From assembly GCA_002900995.3 (NCBI GenBank), contig CM035314.1:2887234-2951233 (forward strand): a stretch of DNA of 64,000 bases, given 5' to 3'. The position numbers and the translations under genes were made by a program. The DNA comes from Ganoderma boninense. Lineage: Eukaryota; Basidiomycota; Agaricomycetes; Polyporales; Polyporaceae. The first letter of the stretch is position 1, and every line of letters starts with the position of its first letter. This document shows positions 1 through 11,852 of this stretch, piece after piece. Under the pieces are notes generated by a model. The model made no database searches, had not been told where the DNA came from, and was given only the letters and a program-made list of their open reading frames with translations.

Positions 1-1140
1 AGTTAGAGGGTGTTTGCCTCTCGCCTTTGTCCCCCCCTTTATCTTTCTTGCTTCTAACTTCTGCCATCCATACACTCGCAAACGCTCTGCAACAATAATC
101 TCGGTCCTTCAGAGCCTTCGGAGACGATATGAGCACAGGTGCTATTGCATCATCGATCTCGCCGCGTACAGGAATTGTGCATTGCGTCCGACTGTATTCG
201 ATATGTGTCTTTTTACACATGGAAGAGGCTACTGTATCATAATCCCAAGTATGCGATTCTGCAAGCGTGAGTAGGCGTACTCAGTAAATGTTCAGGACGA
301 GGGAGTACTTAAATCGAGTAGATTCGACAGTCGCCGGCGCCGCCTTCATCTAGCCGAGATAAAGCGGCGCTAAACAATCATTATCTCGACTTCGAGGTGG
401 GAACAGGCTGGGGTTGAACAAACTGATTCTTCCTCCTTCCCGCCACCATCATTGCGTATGGAACCCTCAAGTATGCTGGCGCGACTCCGCCCTGGCATGA
501 CCCGCGCTCTCAGAATTCCAAAGAGTCCGAATGATCAACACCTGGAATTGAGGTGAGCCTTTGTGGTGTCGTGGATGCATCCATCTGGTGAACTGTCTGC
601 TCCTGTGAAGACGTGACCGCCCCTCCCAGAAACACGTCCCAACCGCAGTGAGTTCAAGTTTGTACACCATCCACCCCGCGCCGATCGTCTCATGCATCAT
701 AGTCTTCCGTCCTTCACCTCTTGCAAATTGCGATCACGAAGCTCTCCGCCCGGATGACCTCACTCCTCGCGCACCTGGACCACGATCGACGCACCATGCG
801 TGCTCTCCCGCTCCGCCATCCTCCCAAACAGCGAGGCGGAGGCTAAGGTGCTCTCCTCAACACGCGCGGCGGCTCAGGCGAACTAGCAGCGCTACTGCCC
901 CTCCGAGAACCCAGGAGGTACTTCGCAACGCTTCCACCACCTCCTTCCACAGCCTCTCCGAGGCTCACCTGACGCAGCGGCGCCGGACCCGTGCACGCCC
1001 TTCCTGGCTTCGACCCCACAGCGGCTCGGACGCGGACCAACTGGAGTCTGGGGGGGGAGGGCGCCGCGTGGCGACGGTCGGGTGCCGGGAGAAGCGGCGC
1101 AGAGTTCGTTCGCAGGCTTTCCCCGGCGACCACACGTGCG
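1..1140. other. Intergenic sequence, no gene supported
   Basis: I see no convincing gene here. Reading frames of up to about 170 codons exist in the GC-rich part (650-1140) on both strands. They overlap one another, lack a splice pattern and have no recognisable motif, so I treat them as chance. The right end is the upstream region of the gene starting at 1446. Confidence 0.5.
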
Positions 1141-1162
1141 GGGCCTATAAGTATGTATAGGG
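1141..1162 (+). promoter_or_regulatory. TATA-like core promoter of the 1446 gene
   Basis: A CTATAAGTATGTATAG stretch lies about 290 bases before the ATG at 1446. It is followed by long pyrimidine tracts (1291-1345) of the kind found around fungal transcription starts. The assignment rests on position only. Confidence 0.45.
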
Positions 1163-1445
1163 CGCGAACGCGGAGGAGCTGAGCACGATCTCAATCTCGT
1201 TGCCACTCCCCGGCTCCCGTCGACGCCAATACAGTAACGACCAGCCGCGGTTTACATACACCCGCGCACGACCGCGCTCCCAGCCAGCCAGCCTCTCTCT
1301 CCCTCCACTGCTGTCCTTCCGCCGCCCGCGTTCCCCGCCGCCCTTCCTCGCGACCCCGTCCCCTGTCTGTTTGTCTGTCGCTGTATAACATCCCCCCACC
1401 CTCCCGCCGGTCGCCTCGTGTTTCATATTCCTGTTATCGTTGAAG

Positions 1446-2573
1446 ATGCGTTACTTGCACGCGATTTTCGCTGTGGCTCTCATTGGCGCTCGAGGTGCGA
1501 TCGACCTTCTGTCCATGTTGATGTTGGACGACGGGGCGCTGATTCCCTACGCATGCAGTTCCCCTCATTTCGGCTGATGTGCTCGGCGGCGTAGACGACA
1601 TTCTGGTACGTCCACACCCTTCCTTGCGTTCGACGACACCGATACCGACATCCCCTTGCGTGCGCATCCTTAGGGCGCGGTCGGTCTGCCAGGCCTCGGG
1701 CTCGGGGCGGGCAGCGATGTAAATTCGGTGCGCCCCATTTTCCCCTTACTGGCTCCGCGCGGTTTCTGAATGGCTTTGGGCCTGCGACACAGAGCGTGTT
1801 GCCCGTTGCGACGCCGGCGAGCACGTCCAGCAGTACAGGTACTGCTTCCTCCTCAACAGACCCCTCGTCTTCCTCCACAACTTCTGGCACGACCTCTTCT
1901 GCGTCCTTGTCTTTGTCCTCGTCGAGTAGTAGTAGTAGTAGTACCGCGGCGTCGTCAGCTGACACTACTTCAGCAAGCAGTGCCGCGGCGACGACGTCCA
2001 CTGCTCAGGCGACGACCACCGCTCCGAGCGCGACGGAATCGAGCGGCGGCGGCGACGGCGGCGATACGGGGGGTGCGAGCTCGCAAGCGGGCGATACGGA
2101 CGCTGCGTCCTCGTCTCCGTCGGTCTCGGTGCGTCTCTCCTTCCCTTGCTCTCCTTGCTCGCCATATCATCTCGCCTTCCCCCGTCTCCCCCACCGTTAG
2201 CCCCCGATCTCCAAGCCAGTTGGACCCAAGGCTAACGCTCGTTCCTGTTCCCGCCCGCCCACAGACGCTCACGACCGTCCTGAACGTGACCGTGACCGCG
2301 GCGCCCTCGGCCTCTGACGCCGCCCCGAACGCGACCTCGGACTCGCTCCCCACGACACTCACCATCCCGCCCACCGCGGCCGCGGCCTCGGGCTTCCAGA
2401 CGAGCGCCGCGTCCGTCGCCGTTGTCACGCAGACGTCGACCCTCGGCAACTCGAGCGCGCTCGGGGGCGCCGCGAACTCGGCCGTCGATGCGTATGTGGG
2501 CGTGGGGCGCCTGGCTGCCGCTGGCGCTGCGGCGGTCGTTGGGGCTGCGGTTGCGTGCGGGTTTGGGTTCTGA
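1446..2573 (+). CDS. Ser/Thr-rich secreted protein, probable GPI-anchored surface protein
   Basis: Five-exon model: 1446-1494, 1559-1605, 1674-1718, 1793-2128 and 2265-2573. All phases close, giving 261 residues. Exon 1 (49 bases, phase-1 end) encodes the leader MRYLHAIFAVALIGAR. Exons 2 and 3 add a short segment rich in Gly, Leu and Asp. Exon 4 is almost entirely Ser, Thr and Ala and includes an AGT triplet run (about 1926-1941) that encodes poly-Ser. Exon 5 has several N-x-S/T sites and ends in a Gly/Ala/Val hydrophobic tail behind a small-residue NSAVDA segment, as expected for a GPI signal. The protein probably sits in the wall or outer membrane as a glycosylated, low-complexity stalk. 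No enzyme domain is visible. The family is recognised from composition and architecture only. It shares the 49-base first exon with other genes in this window. Confidence 0.7.
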
Positions 2574-4006
2574 TTTCTGATGATATAGTATCTCTTTGTT
2601 TTTGTTTTTGTTTTGCCGCCTGGATTCTGGGGCCAGTGCTGTACTGCATATTAGTACGAGCGTGTCGACTTTCGGGCTGGAGGCGGACGCCGGCGGGACG
2701 GGCAGTGGAGCTGAGGCTGCCAGAGGGAGCTCTGCTGTTGCGGATGACGAGCGGGTCCGTCCAGCACAGCGGACGGACGAGGCTGGCTCGTCTCCGCGGG
2801 CATGTATCGAGATACTCGCGCGGGGTGCGCGAGGAACGGTCGCTATGCGATGAGCTTGCTTGTTTCTTCTCCCGCGCGCTCCCCCGCCGAATCCGCGTCC
2901 ATGGCCCCCTTTGATCGCAGCTCTCTAGATCCCCAACAATCTCCACGACACCCTTCTCCGCGAGTATAGCTCAGCTTGCTTGCTCTCTTTTCTTTGTGTT
3001 TCCATGCGTCCGCGACATCGTCGTTCCTACCTTGTCAAGCTATTCCATTGCGCAGAGCGCCGCGTCTTTATATTTGCTTGTCTCTGGTGTCGGTATTCCC
3101 TCAGAAACGCCACGCCCTAGGCCCGCTTGAATATGTCGCGAGGTACCTGACGCGCACTGACATTTTCGTTTATCCACCTCGTTCTCGACATGTGCATCAC
3201 GCCATTCCTCCCACCGCCGAGACTCAGAGCAGACAAGCAGCGTGCTTGCCTGATGTTGGGCCAGGTCAGTCCGGTGCCCTGGGGCCTGATTCTGAGTACG
3301 TACTTGAGTTACTGTTTTCCGCTGCCTGGGAACCTTCGTGTTTATTTACCTCTGCTTCGATCCGGACCCTTCGCGTTCACCTGAGTTCGGGCCCGCGGCT
3401 TCTGCAGTGCCGAGCTCCCCCCGGACAGCAGTCTCCGTGATCGTTGATTGTGCCTAAGGCCTCGTTGCTGACACGAGATACCCGCGTCTGTGCCATGAGC
3501 CCTCGAAAGCTCGTTTTCTTGCCGCGGGCCTCGGTTCTATGTATGCACTTCATGATACTGTAACATGGTAGCGATTTGTCCATGCCCATACTACGGGCGC
3601 CTCAATTGCCTTTTTGAGCACTACCGTCTATGAGCCTCTATGACGTCATGGTTTATCTAGATAGTATATCTGAGGAACATAACCACCTTCCTCATGCACT
3701 TTTCCGTATGAAGAATGCACTGTAAGAAAGTTGAATATATTTGGGTATTTGATGTACATGGCTGTATAATCGGCCATGCATGAATGGCCCGGGGTCGTGG
3801 TCATGCGCTGGCACCCTCAATATCAGGTTGCCGTCATGGTTTTTGAACTGCACCTCCGGACTTCGGTTGCAAACTCGAGTCCAACAACTTGAAGCGAGGC
3901 ATACACCCCACTTCGAAAACATGCCTATGGCATAAACGGATCACATTCAGTCACATCGCTCAACACATACTAAACCGTCGCAATTCTGACGAAAGCGACA
4001 GGACCG
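2574..4006. other. Intergenic; 3' flank of two convergent genes
   Basis: A T-rich run (about 2597-2615) directly follows the stop at 2573 and may be part of the 3' untranslated region. The rest shows no supported gene. From about 3757 the sequence is the left end of duplicated unit A and matches 7275 onward. Confidence 0.5.
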
Positions 4007-4894
4007 TCAAGGCCCCTTCAAAAACAAAACAAGAAAACGAAAACAAGAAACTTCCACATACGAATCCGTCGAACCCCCATTGCCTTCACCCCCACCATCT
4101 ATTTCGAGAAATTCCGAGTCCTCCACGTCCGCGGGTTGGAGGCCTGAATATGAGGCTGGGTGTTGCACCACCTTGTAGAGCCTGTGAATACACAGTTCAG
4201 CGCGTCAAGCAGCAGGTATAAGCGTTCGAGGAGTCGGAGCGATGCTGTCGGAGGAATGGAGGTAACATCGTTGAACCACCGATCCACTTACCTCGCTCAG
4301 CCTCCTACCAACGATCGCAGGTCCAAAGTCGCCGTTCCTTACGCCGGGGTGATCACGGAGAAGGCCACCGGGGTGATCACAGAGAGGGGCACCGGGTGCG
4401 GATGGACCACCTTGCCCGCAGCGATGTCGGCCTCGGGCGTGGCGAAGGCCTCCGCGGCACCGAGGGTGAGCGAGACCGAGATCGGGATTGGGAGCGTGCT
4501 CACGCCGCTGGGCGCGGAGCTCGAGCCCGACGGACCAACGGAGACGGAGATCGATGCTGACGCCGACGCCGTCGCTGACACCGACACGGTGGCGAGCTCT
4601 TCAACTGCGCTGCCGGATGGGACTGGTTCGACTGCGATCGTGGACGGGACCGGTACGACCTCGGTCGTGGATGGGCTGATAATGGTGATGGCGGTGGTGC
4701 CGCCCGGGACGGTCGCGATCCCGCTCGAATCGGGGACTCGGCGGACGACGGTGAAGGGGTTTGCGCTCGCTGGAGTGGATGGGTCAGTGACTGAATATTG
4801 GCGGATCGAATGCAAGCGGATGGGTGCAGGTGCAGGAGGTGCTACCTTGGAGGAGGCCCATGAGGGCAACGAAGACAGCGACGGAGTAGTGCAT
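4007..4894 (-). CDS. Small secreted Ser/Pro/Ala/Val-rich protein (copy A)
   Basis: Three-exon model on the minus strand: 4894-4846, 4769-4343 and 4181-4007. The total is 651 bases (216 residues) with all phases closing. Exon 1 (49 bases) encodes the leader MHYSVAVFVALMGLLQ. Exon 2 is low complexity (SVSATASASASISVSV-like, with Pro, Val and Thr). The last exon encodes an acidic segment containing VEDSEFLEIDG and then SYVEVSCFRFLVLFL, a short hydrophobic end. The last exon is conserved in copies B and C, which supports it as coding; a donor after the second exon at the same phase is present in all three. An alternative acceptor for exon 2 lies 21 bases upstream. Secretion is inferred from the leader. 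Function is unknown and no domain is recognised. Of the three copies this is the only one with an undamaged frame. Confidence 0.65.
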
Positions 4895-4977
4895 GTTGGT
4901 GAGTGAGTGGGCGGAGGATTCTGTACTGGGTGCGAAAGAGGGATGGGAGACTGGCTGTTTCGCAGTCCCGTTAGCCT

Positions 4978-4986
4978 GTTATATAG
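4978..4986 (-). promoter_or_regulatory. TATA box of copy A
   Basis: CTATATAA on the minus strand lies about 85-90 bases before the ATG at 4894. The same element sits at the same spacing in copies B and C. Confidence 0.7.
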
Positions 4987-7017
4987 CTGGGTAGAGACAC
5001 CTCATTATGAGATATAGCCTGAGACGCAGAGTACTCGCGCAGCATCCAGAACCTGGCGGAGGAATCCACGACGCGGACGCGGACGCGCTTGCCGTTAGCC
5101 GTTATGGCTAATAACCCTGAACCGAACTGTGGAGGATCGGAGGTTGGAAATGATTAGAGAGCCTATATGACGCTTTCCCAGCGACCTGTGACCATTCACC
5201 CTGTCGACTCCAAGTTCATCCTTCCAAGGCCAGAAAGGACGGAGCCATAGGCCCGGGTTCACTAGAGTGCTGACTGAAGTCAGCTACCACGGAACACACT
5301 ATACGGTCCAGCTTATTTCGACAAATTCACCCAAAAATCGCTAGATGGTACTCACATCGCCACCAGTTTGACGCGATATTTGAACCAATGAACAGTAGAC
5401 TAGGTCTACTCGAATCATGGCCTCGTCTGACATCCTGGTGATGACCAATCCCAGTCGAATCGCAGCCTGTTGTATAGGTTCCATGTGGTGCAATGTCCGC
5501 TGCGAACGGTGACTGCGTCCTACTGTGGGGCGGCACGGAGTCGGTGGGACACTCGTGGAGTACCGCGATTGGGGGAAAGCCTTTGCGCCGTCGGAAAGTG
5601 TGCATCCACATGCTGCTTGAATGTCGCAAGCTAGAGTCTCGACAGTCAAGCACCACTGCGGCTCGCGATGATATTGACGATGGAGTGAAGGATCTGTCGC
5701 CAGTATGTCACGGTATGCATGCACCTCCTGGCTGACGTTACCCTAGATCGTCTGGTGAGCGTTTTGGGAGCACGGGCATGAGGTAAGATTTGACAAGCCA
5801 ACCTGACAAACAGCACGCGAACTCACTCCCCGGCGGACCTAGACCCAGTCCGAGTCTTCAGGCAGCGGCCCGGATCTTGCAGTTCACCGCCGCCCATACC
5901 GTTAGTCGCAGCGAAGCGTACGATCGTTCGTTTGATAATATAATTTCAATGACCCTGAGAGCCTTGTTTATCTAGCTGCGGACAAAGCGTTACGTGCACG
6001 CAAGGTTGCTGCGCAGCACTCACCGGTCGTCGGACAAGCTAGAACCCGCGGTGGCACGAGCTCTCCTCCCGGAGGAGATCTTGCGAATTGCTGAGACGCC
6101 GCTGGGAGTACTGACGGGCACCTAGTGCATTGGAACACGTAGCTTTCAACGTTCAATGCATGAACTGGCAATAAAATGAATACATACCGTGCACGTAGAC
6201 CCAAGCTAATGTACTTAACAATATTTGCTCACCAGTATTGCCCCGCTCTTACTCAGGCTTGCTGTGCCAAAGGCCGGTAAATGGGGGTTTGGGCCTTGTG
6301 CGCCCATTGAGTTGGTCTTGTGAGAGTATCTAGGTTAGAAATAGACTCCGTTGCGGTTGAAAATTTTTTTGGAGAACAGACTTTGTGAATGAGAGATAGA
6401 GGATAGAGGCAAGAGAGCAAGACGAGGTCGTCGTCTCGCCGCTCGCACTGTCTTCGCACAGCCACTACAAGGCATTTACTGAGCGCCACTCGGGCGCTAC
6501 TGAGGTACTGCCTCAGTGGCGCTCAGTGGTCTCAGTGCGGCGAATGCAGGTCACGGTTTTACTACAGCCCGCCGGCGTGAGCTGCTGAAGGTAACGTTTT
6601 GTGCATGTACGAGATGAAATACTCCCGCGTTTGACGCAAAACCATAGACTCGCCGATACGTGTACTTGAAACCTAGACCTACTGTTTGTCGATCCATGTA
6701 TCATCCGATGGCGCTCTCCGAGCGGCGAGCGCTCGTAACTTGAAGTAGCCAGAAATCGGTATATGTTGTGTTCGTAAGTCCGACATTAGTAACGCTAATG
6801 TCCACATGTTCGATTAATGATAATCTCACAGAGGTGGTCTGAGGCTGAGCCTCAGTCCGAGTCTGGGTCTGCCACGAATCGTCTATGCTTCAGGTTGGCG
6901 TTATGATCATGTCCGACGTCTCTGCGCCTCACTTTTGCACAGGAGCATGGGAATTCAAGGGATGCAGAGGAAGAGGGCTGGAGAGACAGAATTATGATAT
7001 AATACGCAATTGAAAGC
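4987..7017. other. Upstream region of copy A, no gene supported
   Basis: This stretch is duplicated in units B and C. Open frames in it are not conserved as proteins between copies, so I read it as noncoding flank. A second TATA-like element (CATATAGG, minus strand, about 5163-5172) lies further upstream. Confidence 0.5.
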
Positions 7018-7265
7018 TTGGACTCGGATTTAGGACAGGAGGTGTCACCACCGCAGGGGTTGCCGTCGCGAAGCGCGGAAGAAGAGGATGACCAGATGCT
7101 ATCCGGGACTAGAGTCGCGAATGCAAAGTTCGACAAAACCCCAATGCTGCCAACAACCGTCGTCGCGATTCCAGTCCGTCGCCGCTCCCCAGGACCATTA
7201 TCGCGAATGCAGGAGACGACGAAACTCCCCACTGCCAACGACCGTCGTTGCGCCTCTGCTATCCG
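7018..7265 (-). pseudogene. Remnant of the Ser-rich repeat gene (unit A)
   Basis: The minus strand here keeps scraps of Ser/Ala-rich coding sequence. It also keeps a junction (about 7040-7070) that resembles the end of the second exon of the intact gene at 14274-15716, where GCAACG..GCG is followed by the donor. No continuous frame or leader exon remains. It lies in the position that the intact gene occupies in unit C. Confidence 0.45.
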
Positions 7266-7484
7266 TGGTCTGATGTACATGATTGTATAACCGGCCATGC
7301 ATGGATAGATCGTGGTCATGCGCCACCCTCAATATCAGGCTGCCGCCATGGTTTTTGAACTGCACCTCCCGACTAAGGTCGCGAACTCGAGTCCAACAAC
7401 TTGAAGCGAGGCGTACACCTCACTTAGAAACCACATATATGGCATAAACGGATCACATTTGGTCACATCACTCAACCTGGCATA

Positions 7485-8454
7485 CTAAAACGTCGCAATT
7501 TTGACGAAAGCGACAGGACCGTCAAGGCCCCTTGGAAAAATGAAACAACAAAACGAAAAAGAGGAAACTTCCATATACGAATCCTTCGAACCTCCTTCGC
7601 CTTCACTTTCACCATCTATTACGACAAATTCGGAGTCCTCCGCGACCGCAGGTAACGGGTTAGAACCTAGGCCTAAGGCTGGGTGTTGCACCTTGTCGAG
7701 CCTGTGAGCCCATAGTTCAGCGTCACACAGTAACAAGAGTCCGAGCGGGAGCGCTGCTGTCGGACGACTCGGAGCAGCATCGTTGACCCGCAGATCGACT
7801 CACCTCGCTCAGCTTCCTACCAGCGGTCGCAGGTCCAGAGTCGCCTCGTCCTCACGCCCGGGGGGTCGCGAAGAGAGCCCCTGGCCCGGGGGTGATCACA
7901 GAGAGAGCGACCGGGTGCGAGTCCAGCTTGCCCTCAGCGATCTCGGGCACCGGGGTGGCGACGGCCTCCAACAACGAGAGGGAGAGGGAGACCGAGATGG
8001 GAAGCGGCAACGTGGGAAGTGGCAACGTGTCCACGCCGCCGCTGGGCGCGGAGCTCGAGGCAGGCGGGCCAGTGGAGACAGAGATCGACGCCGACGCCGA
8101 CGCCGATACCGACACCGACGCGACACCGACGCCGACACGGTGGGCACCACGGCCAGCTCTTCAACTTCGCTGCCGGACGGGACTGGTTCGACTGCGATCG
8201 TGGACGGGACCGGTACGACCTCGGTCGTGGATGGGCTGATAATGGTGATGGCGGTGGTGCCGCCCGGGACGGTCGCGATCCCGCTCGAATCGGGGACTCG
8301 GCGGACGACGGAGAAGGGGTTCGCGCTCGCTGGAGTGGGTGGGTCAGTGACTGAATATTGACGGATTGCGTGCAAGCGGATGGGTGCAGGTGCAGGAGGT
8401 GCTACCTTGGAGGAGGCCCATGAGGGCAACGAAGACAGCGACGGAGTAGTGCAT
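7485..8454 (-). pseudogene. Secreted Ser-rich protein, copy B (frameshift in exon 2)
   Basis: This is the paralogue of the gene at 4007-4894. The leader exon (8454-8406) is nearly identical. Exon 2 runs 8329-7856 and the last exon 7701-7485. The start of exon 2 (PSTTEVVPVPSTIAVEPVPS-type) and its end (ISVSTGPPASSSAPS-type) are in different frames. The break falls near 8100-8150, inside a run of GACGCC/GACACC-like repeats, so with the modelled splice sites the product is disrupted. The last exon is open and conserved: AEDSEFVVIDGES followed by SYMEVSSFSFCCFIF. Either repeat slippage has inactivated the gene, or the consensus has a base error in the repeat. Confidence 0.6.
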
Positions 8455-8554
8455 GTTGGTGAGTGAGTGGGCGAGTGCTTGAGTTCGCAGAGGATTCTGT
8501 ACTGGGTGCGAAAGAGGGATGGGAGACTGGCTGTTTCGCAGTCCCGTTAGCCTG

Positions 8555-8562
8555 TTATATAG
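8555..8562 (-). promoter_or_regulatory. TATA box of copy B
   Basis: CTATATAA on the minus strand about 100 bases before the leader ATG at 8454, matching the TATA boxes of copies A and C. Confidence 0.65.
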
Positions 8563-10119
8563 CTGGACAGAGGCACTTACTTACGCGAGAACCCGAGACG
8601 CAGAGTATTTGCGCAACATCCCAGACCCGGTGGAGGAATCCACGACGCGGACGCGGACGCGCTTGCCGTTAGCCGTTATGGCTAGTAAACCCTGAACGGA
8701 ATTGCGGATGGTCGGAGGTTGGAAATGATTAGAGAGCCTATATGACGCTTTCCCAGCGACCTGTGACCATTCACCCTTCGACTCCAAGTTCATCCTTCCA
8801 AGGCCAGGAAGAACGGCGGCATGGGCCCGGGTCCACTAGAGTGCTGAATGAAGTCAGCTACCACGGACCACACTTTATGGTCCAGCGTATTTCGACAAAC
8901 TCACTCAAAAATCGCTATATGATACTCCCATCACCACCAGTTTGACGCGATATATGAACCAATGAATAGTAGACTCCCGAGTTATGGTCTCGTCTGACAT
9001 CCTGGCGATGACCAACCCCAGTCGAATCGCAGCCGTTGTATAGGTTCCATGTGGTGCAGTGTCCGCTGCGAACGGTGACTGCGTCCTACTGTGGGGCGGC
9101 ACGGAGTCGGTCGGACACTCGTGGACGACCGCGATTGGGGGGAAGAATTTGCGCCGTCGGAAAGCGTACATCCATATGCTGCTTGAATGTCGCGAGTTAG
9201 AGTCGCGTTAGGAAAGCACGACGGCTGGGAGTGATAGCACTTACAATGGAGTGTAGGGTCCCAGTACAACGCTAGTATGTCACTGTACGTATGCAAATTC
9301 CTGGCCAACGTTAACCTAGATTGTCCTGTTAGCGTTCTGGAAGACGGGCATGAAATAAGATTCGACAAGCCAACCTGAAAAAAGCAGACGAACTCACTCC
9401 CCGACAGACCCAGACCCAGTACGAGTGTCCATGCAGCGGCTCGGATCTTGCACTTCACTGCCGCCCATACCGTTACTCGCAGCGAAGCGTACGGTCGCTT
9501 ATACGTGTATAATATAAGTGACCCTGCAAACCTTGTTAACCCAGCTGCGGACGAAGCGTTACATGTACGACGGCCTGCCAATGCGCAGCACCTACCGGTC
9601 GTCGGACAAGCTAGAACCCGCGGTGTCACGAGCTCTCCCCTCTCTTCTCGCTGGTGTGCCCGTGTGATCGGCTGAAGGTAACGTTTTGTACGTGTACGAG
9701 ATAGTATACTCCCGCGTTGGACGGAAAACCATAGACTCGCCGATACGTGTACTTGAAACCTAGGCCTACCCTTTGTTGATCCATGTATCATGCGATGGCG
9801 CTCTCCGAGCGTGTGCTTGTCACTTGAAGTAGTCAGAAATCGCGTACTATATGTTATGTTCGTAAGTCCGATATTCGTAACGCCAATGTTCCACATGTTC
9901 GATTAATGATAATCTCACAGAGGTGGACTGAGGCTGAGCCTCAGTCCGAGTCTGGGTTTGCCACGAATCGTCTATGCTTCAGGTTGACGTTAGTATCATG
10001 CCATCCGACGCCTACGTACCTCACTTTCGAAATTTGCACAGAGCCCTGGTGTTCCACGAAAAGCGACGTGGAGGAAGACATCTGGAGAGACAGAGCTTTG
10101 ATATAATGCGTAACGAGAA
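8563..10119. other. Upstream region of copy B, no gene supported
   Basis: This is the duplicate of 4987-7017. One minus-strand frame is open for about 300 codons (8982-9896), but the matching sequence in units A and C is broken by stops and indels. I therefore do not call it a gene. Confidence 0.5.
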
Positions 10120-10460
10120 GCGTGGACTCGTATTTCGGACAGGGACTTGGAGGTGCTCACCGCAGGGGTTGCCGTCGCGAAGGCGGAAGAAGAGGATAGG
10201 CCCGATGCCAGCCAGGACTGAAGTCGCGAAGGCAGAGCTCGACGAACTTGAAAGCCCACTGCTCCCAACAATCGCCATCGCGAATGCTGAGGAAGCCACC
10301 AGTCAGCTGCTCCCCAGGACCGTCTTCCCGAATGCAAGAGACGACGAAAGCTCCCCGTTCCCAACGGCCGCCATCGGGCCTCTACTATTCGCGGTCATCG
10401 AGGCGGGCCCGCTGCAGGCCATGAAGGACGCCACCACAACCGCCGTTGAGGTCGTTTGTG
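10120..10460 (-). pseudogene. Remnant of the Ser-rich repeat gene (unit B)
   Basis: The minus strand contains Ser/Ala-rich scraps such as SGLSSSSAFATATPA, followed by a GTGAGC donor (about 10151-10160). This is the same arrangement as the end of exon 2 of the intact gene at 14274-15716 (ATSTLA then GTGAGT). Most of the repeat region and the leader exon are missing. Confidence 0.5.
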
Positions 10461-11852
10461 GTAAGCGGTCAGTCACGCTGGGAAACTACGCACCTGGAGC
10501 CCTGTTCGTTCGACAACTTCCTCGCGCCAACTTGCATGCCCATCCAGTGTCCCGCGTCTCCTCTCATCTTCATTTCCTCCCTCTCCATTTACTATGGCAT
10601 ACATTGTGAGTCCGCACCTGAGTCAGAGTTGTTAGTAGCCATTGGGGGCGATAGTCCTTGAGCCTCTGTTGCGACCGTTGCGTACTTACGCACAGGTGTG
10701 ACACAGCCACAAGCCATCGGGACTGTCTTCCGGATAGCTCCGCGCCACCAGGAGCAGTGCCAGTTGTCGTCTTCGTCTACAACTACCACCACTTCATATT
10801 ATTACCGTCTTCACATCTCACATCTCCTCGTTTTTATTTATCCGCATCCCCTGCTGCATTATTGGCGCCGCTCATCCAGTCCATTCCCTCACGACCACGA
10901 TTCTAGCGCCTGAGCGACTCCGACTGCAACTTGAGGCCCTCGATCAGCGACATTCCCTTTTGATTCTCCACACCTCTCGATCTCAACCATTTAATATCAG
11001 TGCTTCTCATCGATATCGTCTTTCGACTTTCCGTTATTCCGCGTCGCTCCTCGATTCAGCTCGCCCGAGGACTACGTTCAAGACTAGATCAGGTCCGCTG
11101 CCCACCAAGGCTCCTTCCACCACAATCTCCCTTTGCACTTAATCCCCTTTACTGAAAGATCGAAGGACCATCGCACCTTCGGACTGGGCACTCACAGAGA
11201 GTATACAGGTCTCTCATCCTGAAGCTGGTGGACGAGGTGAGCGTCGCTAGGTGGGCGATGCTTATGATGTCAGTGATCGCAATCGGCGCCGGGGACCCTA
11301 CGATCGTGCTGGTAATCGTCGTTGGAGCATGAGGACCTATGGTTCTGGTATTAAGAATGGGCACTGGAAACCCACTACTCTATAACATCCGGCATTTCTT
11401 GTCTCCACAGTACTGACTGGAACAAACCATCTTCCCACGCACTTTCCGCCGGTATGGACAGTTCAGAGAGAAAAATTGAGCAACTTTGCGCTCACAATGA
11501 CTGATTTCATTTGCTATCGAGCCTAATGTTCCGGTGCGTCGATGAGCTTGGGTTTCGCCTCTAGGCTCGGCTTCGTACGAACCAGGCTTGCGATAACACA
11601 TTCGAAGTCCAACAGGACATGCGTCCACCTCGCTAGGCCAACATGTCGACGATAGAAACATATCACATTCGTAACATCGTTCATCTCATACGGAAATATC
11701 ACAACTCTGACGCAAGCGACAGCAGTGTCCAAGGCTACTACTAGCGAAAACAAGAAAATGTCCATCACGGTACAAGCCCGTCGAATGTCCATCGGATCCA
11801 ATGCAATCTGATCGTCTATTACAAGACCTGCCGAGTCCTCCATGACTGCGTA
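10461..11852. other. Spacer between units B and C, no gene supported
   Basis: Pyrimidine-rich sequence (10740-11140) with short frames on both strands and nothing recognisable. The part from about 11523 holds the frameshifted remainder of the copy C last exon: in another frame it reads MEDSAGLVIDDQ, then FLFSLVVALDTAVA. Confidence 0.45.

Larger units (their letters stand above)
3757..7265. repeat. Segmental duplication unit A
   Basis: Unit A begins with a stretch (3757-3790) repeated near 7275. It continues through a minus-strand secreted-protein gene, its TATA promoter, a long conserved upstream region and a remnant of a second gene. The same order recurs in 7275-10460 (unit B) and about 11700-15716 (unit C). 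Matching landmarks include the GACGCTTTCCCAGCG block (5170, 8751), the CGAACGGTGACTGCGTCC block (5502, 9070) and the CTCACAGAGGTGG block (6828, 9914). A/B similarity is high. C is more diverged. Confidence 0.75.
7275..10460. repeat. Segmental duplication unit B
   Basis: This is the second copy of the unit described at 3757-7265. It has the same order: 3' flank, secreted-protein gene, promoter, long conserved upstream region, Ser-rich gene remnant. It starts directly where unit A ends, so the two are in tandem. Confidence 0.75.

Noticed and set aside
4160..4906. Plus-strand open frame of 248 codons opposite copy A
   Set aside because: Antisense to the better supported minus-strand gene; no promoter or leader.
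8982..9896. Long minus-strand open frame (about 300 codons) in unit B
   Set aside because: The equivalent sequence in units A and C is broken and not conserved as protein. It lies in the upstream flank of the secreted gene.
10740..11140. Pyrimidine-rich stretch considered as a solo LTR
   Set aside because: No terminal inverted dinucleotides, target duplication or second copy seen.
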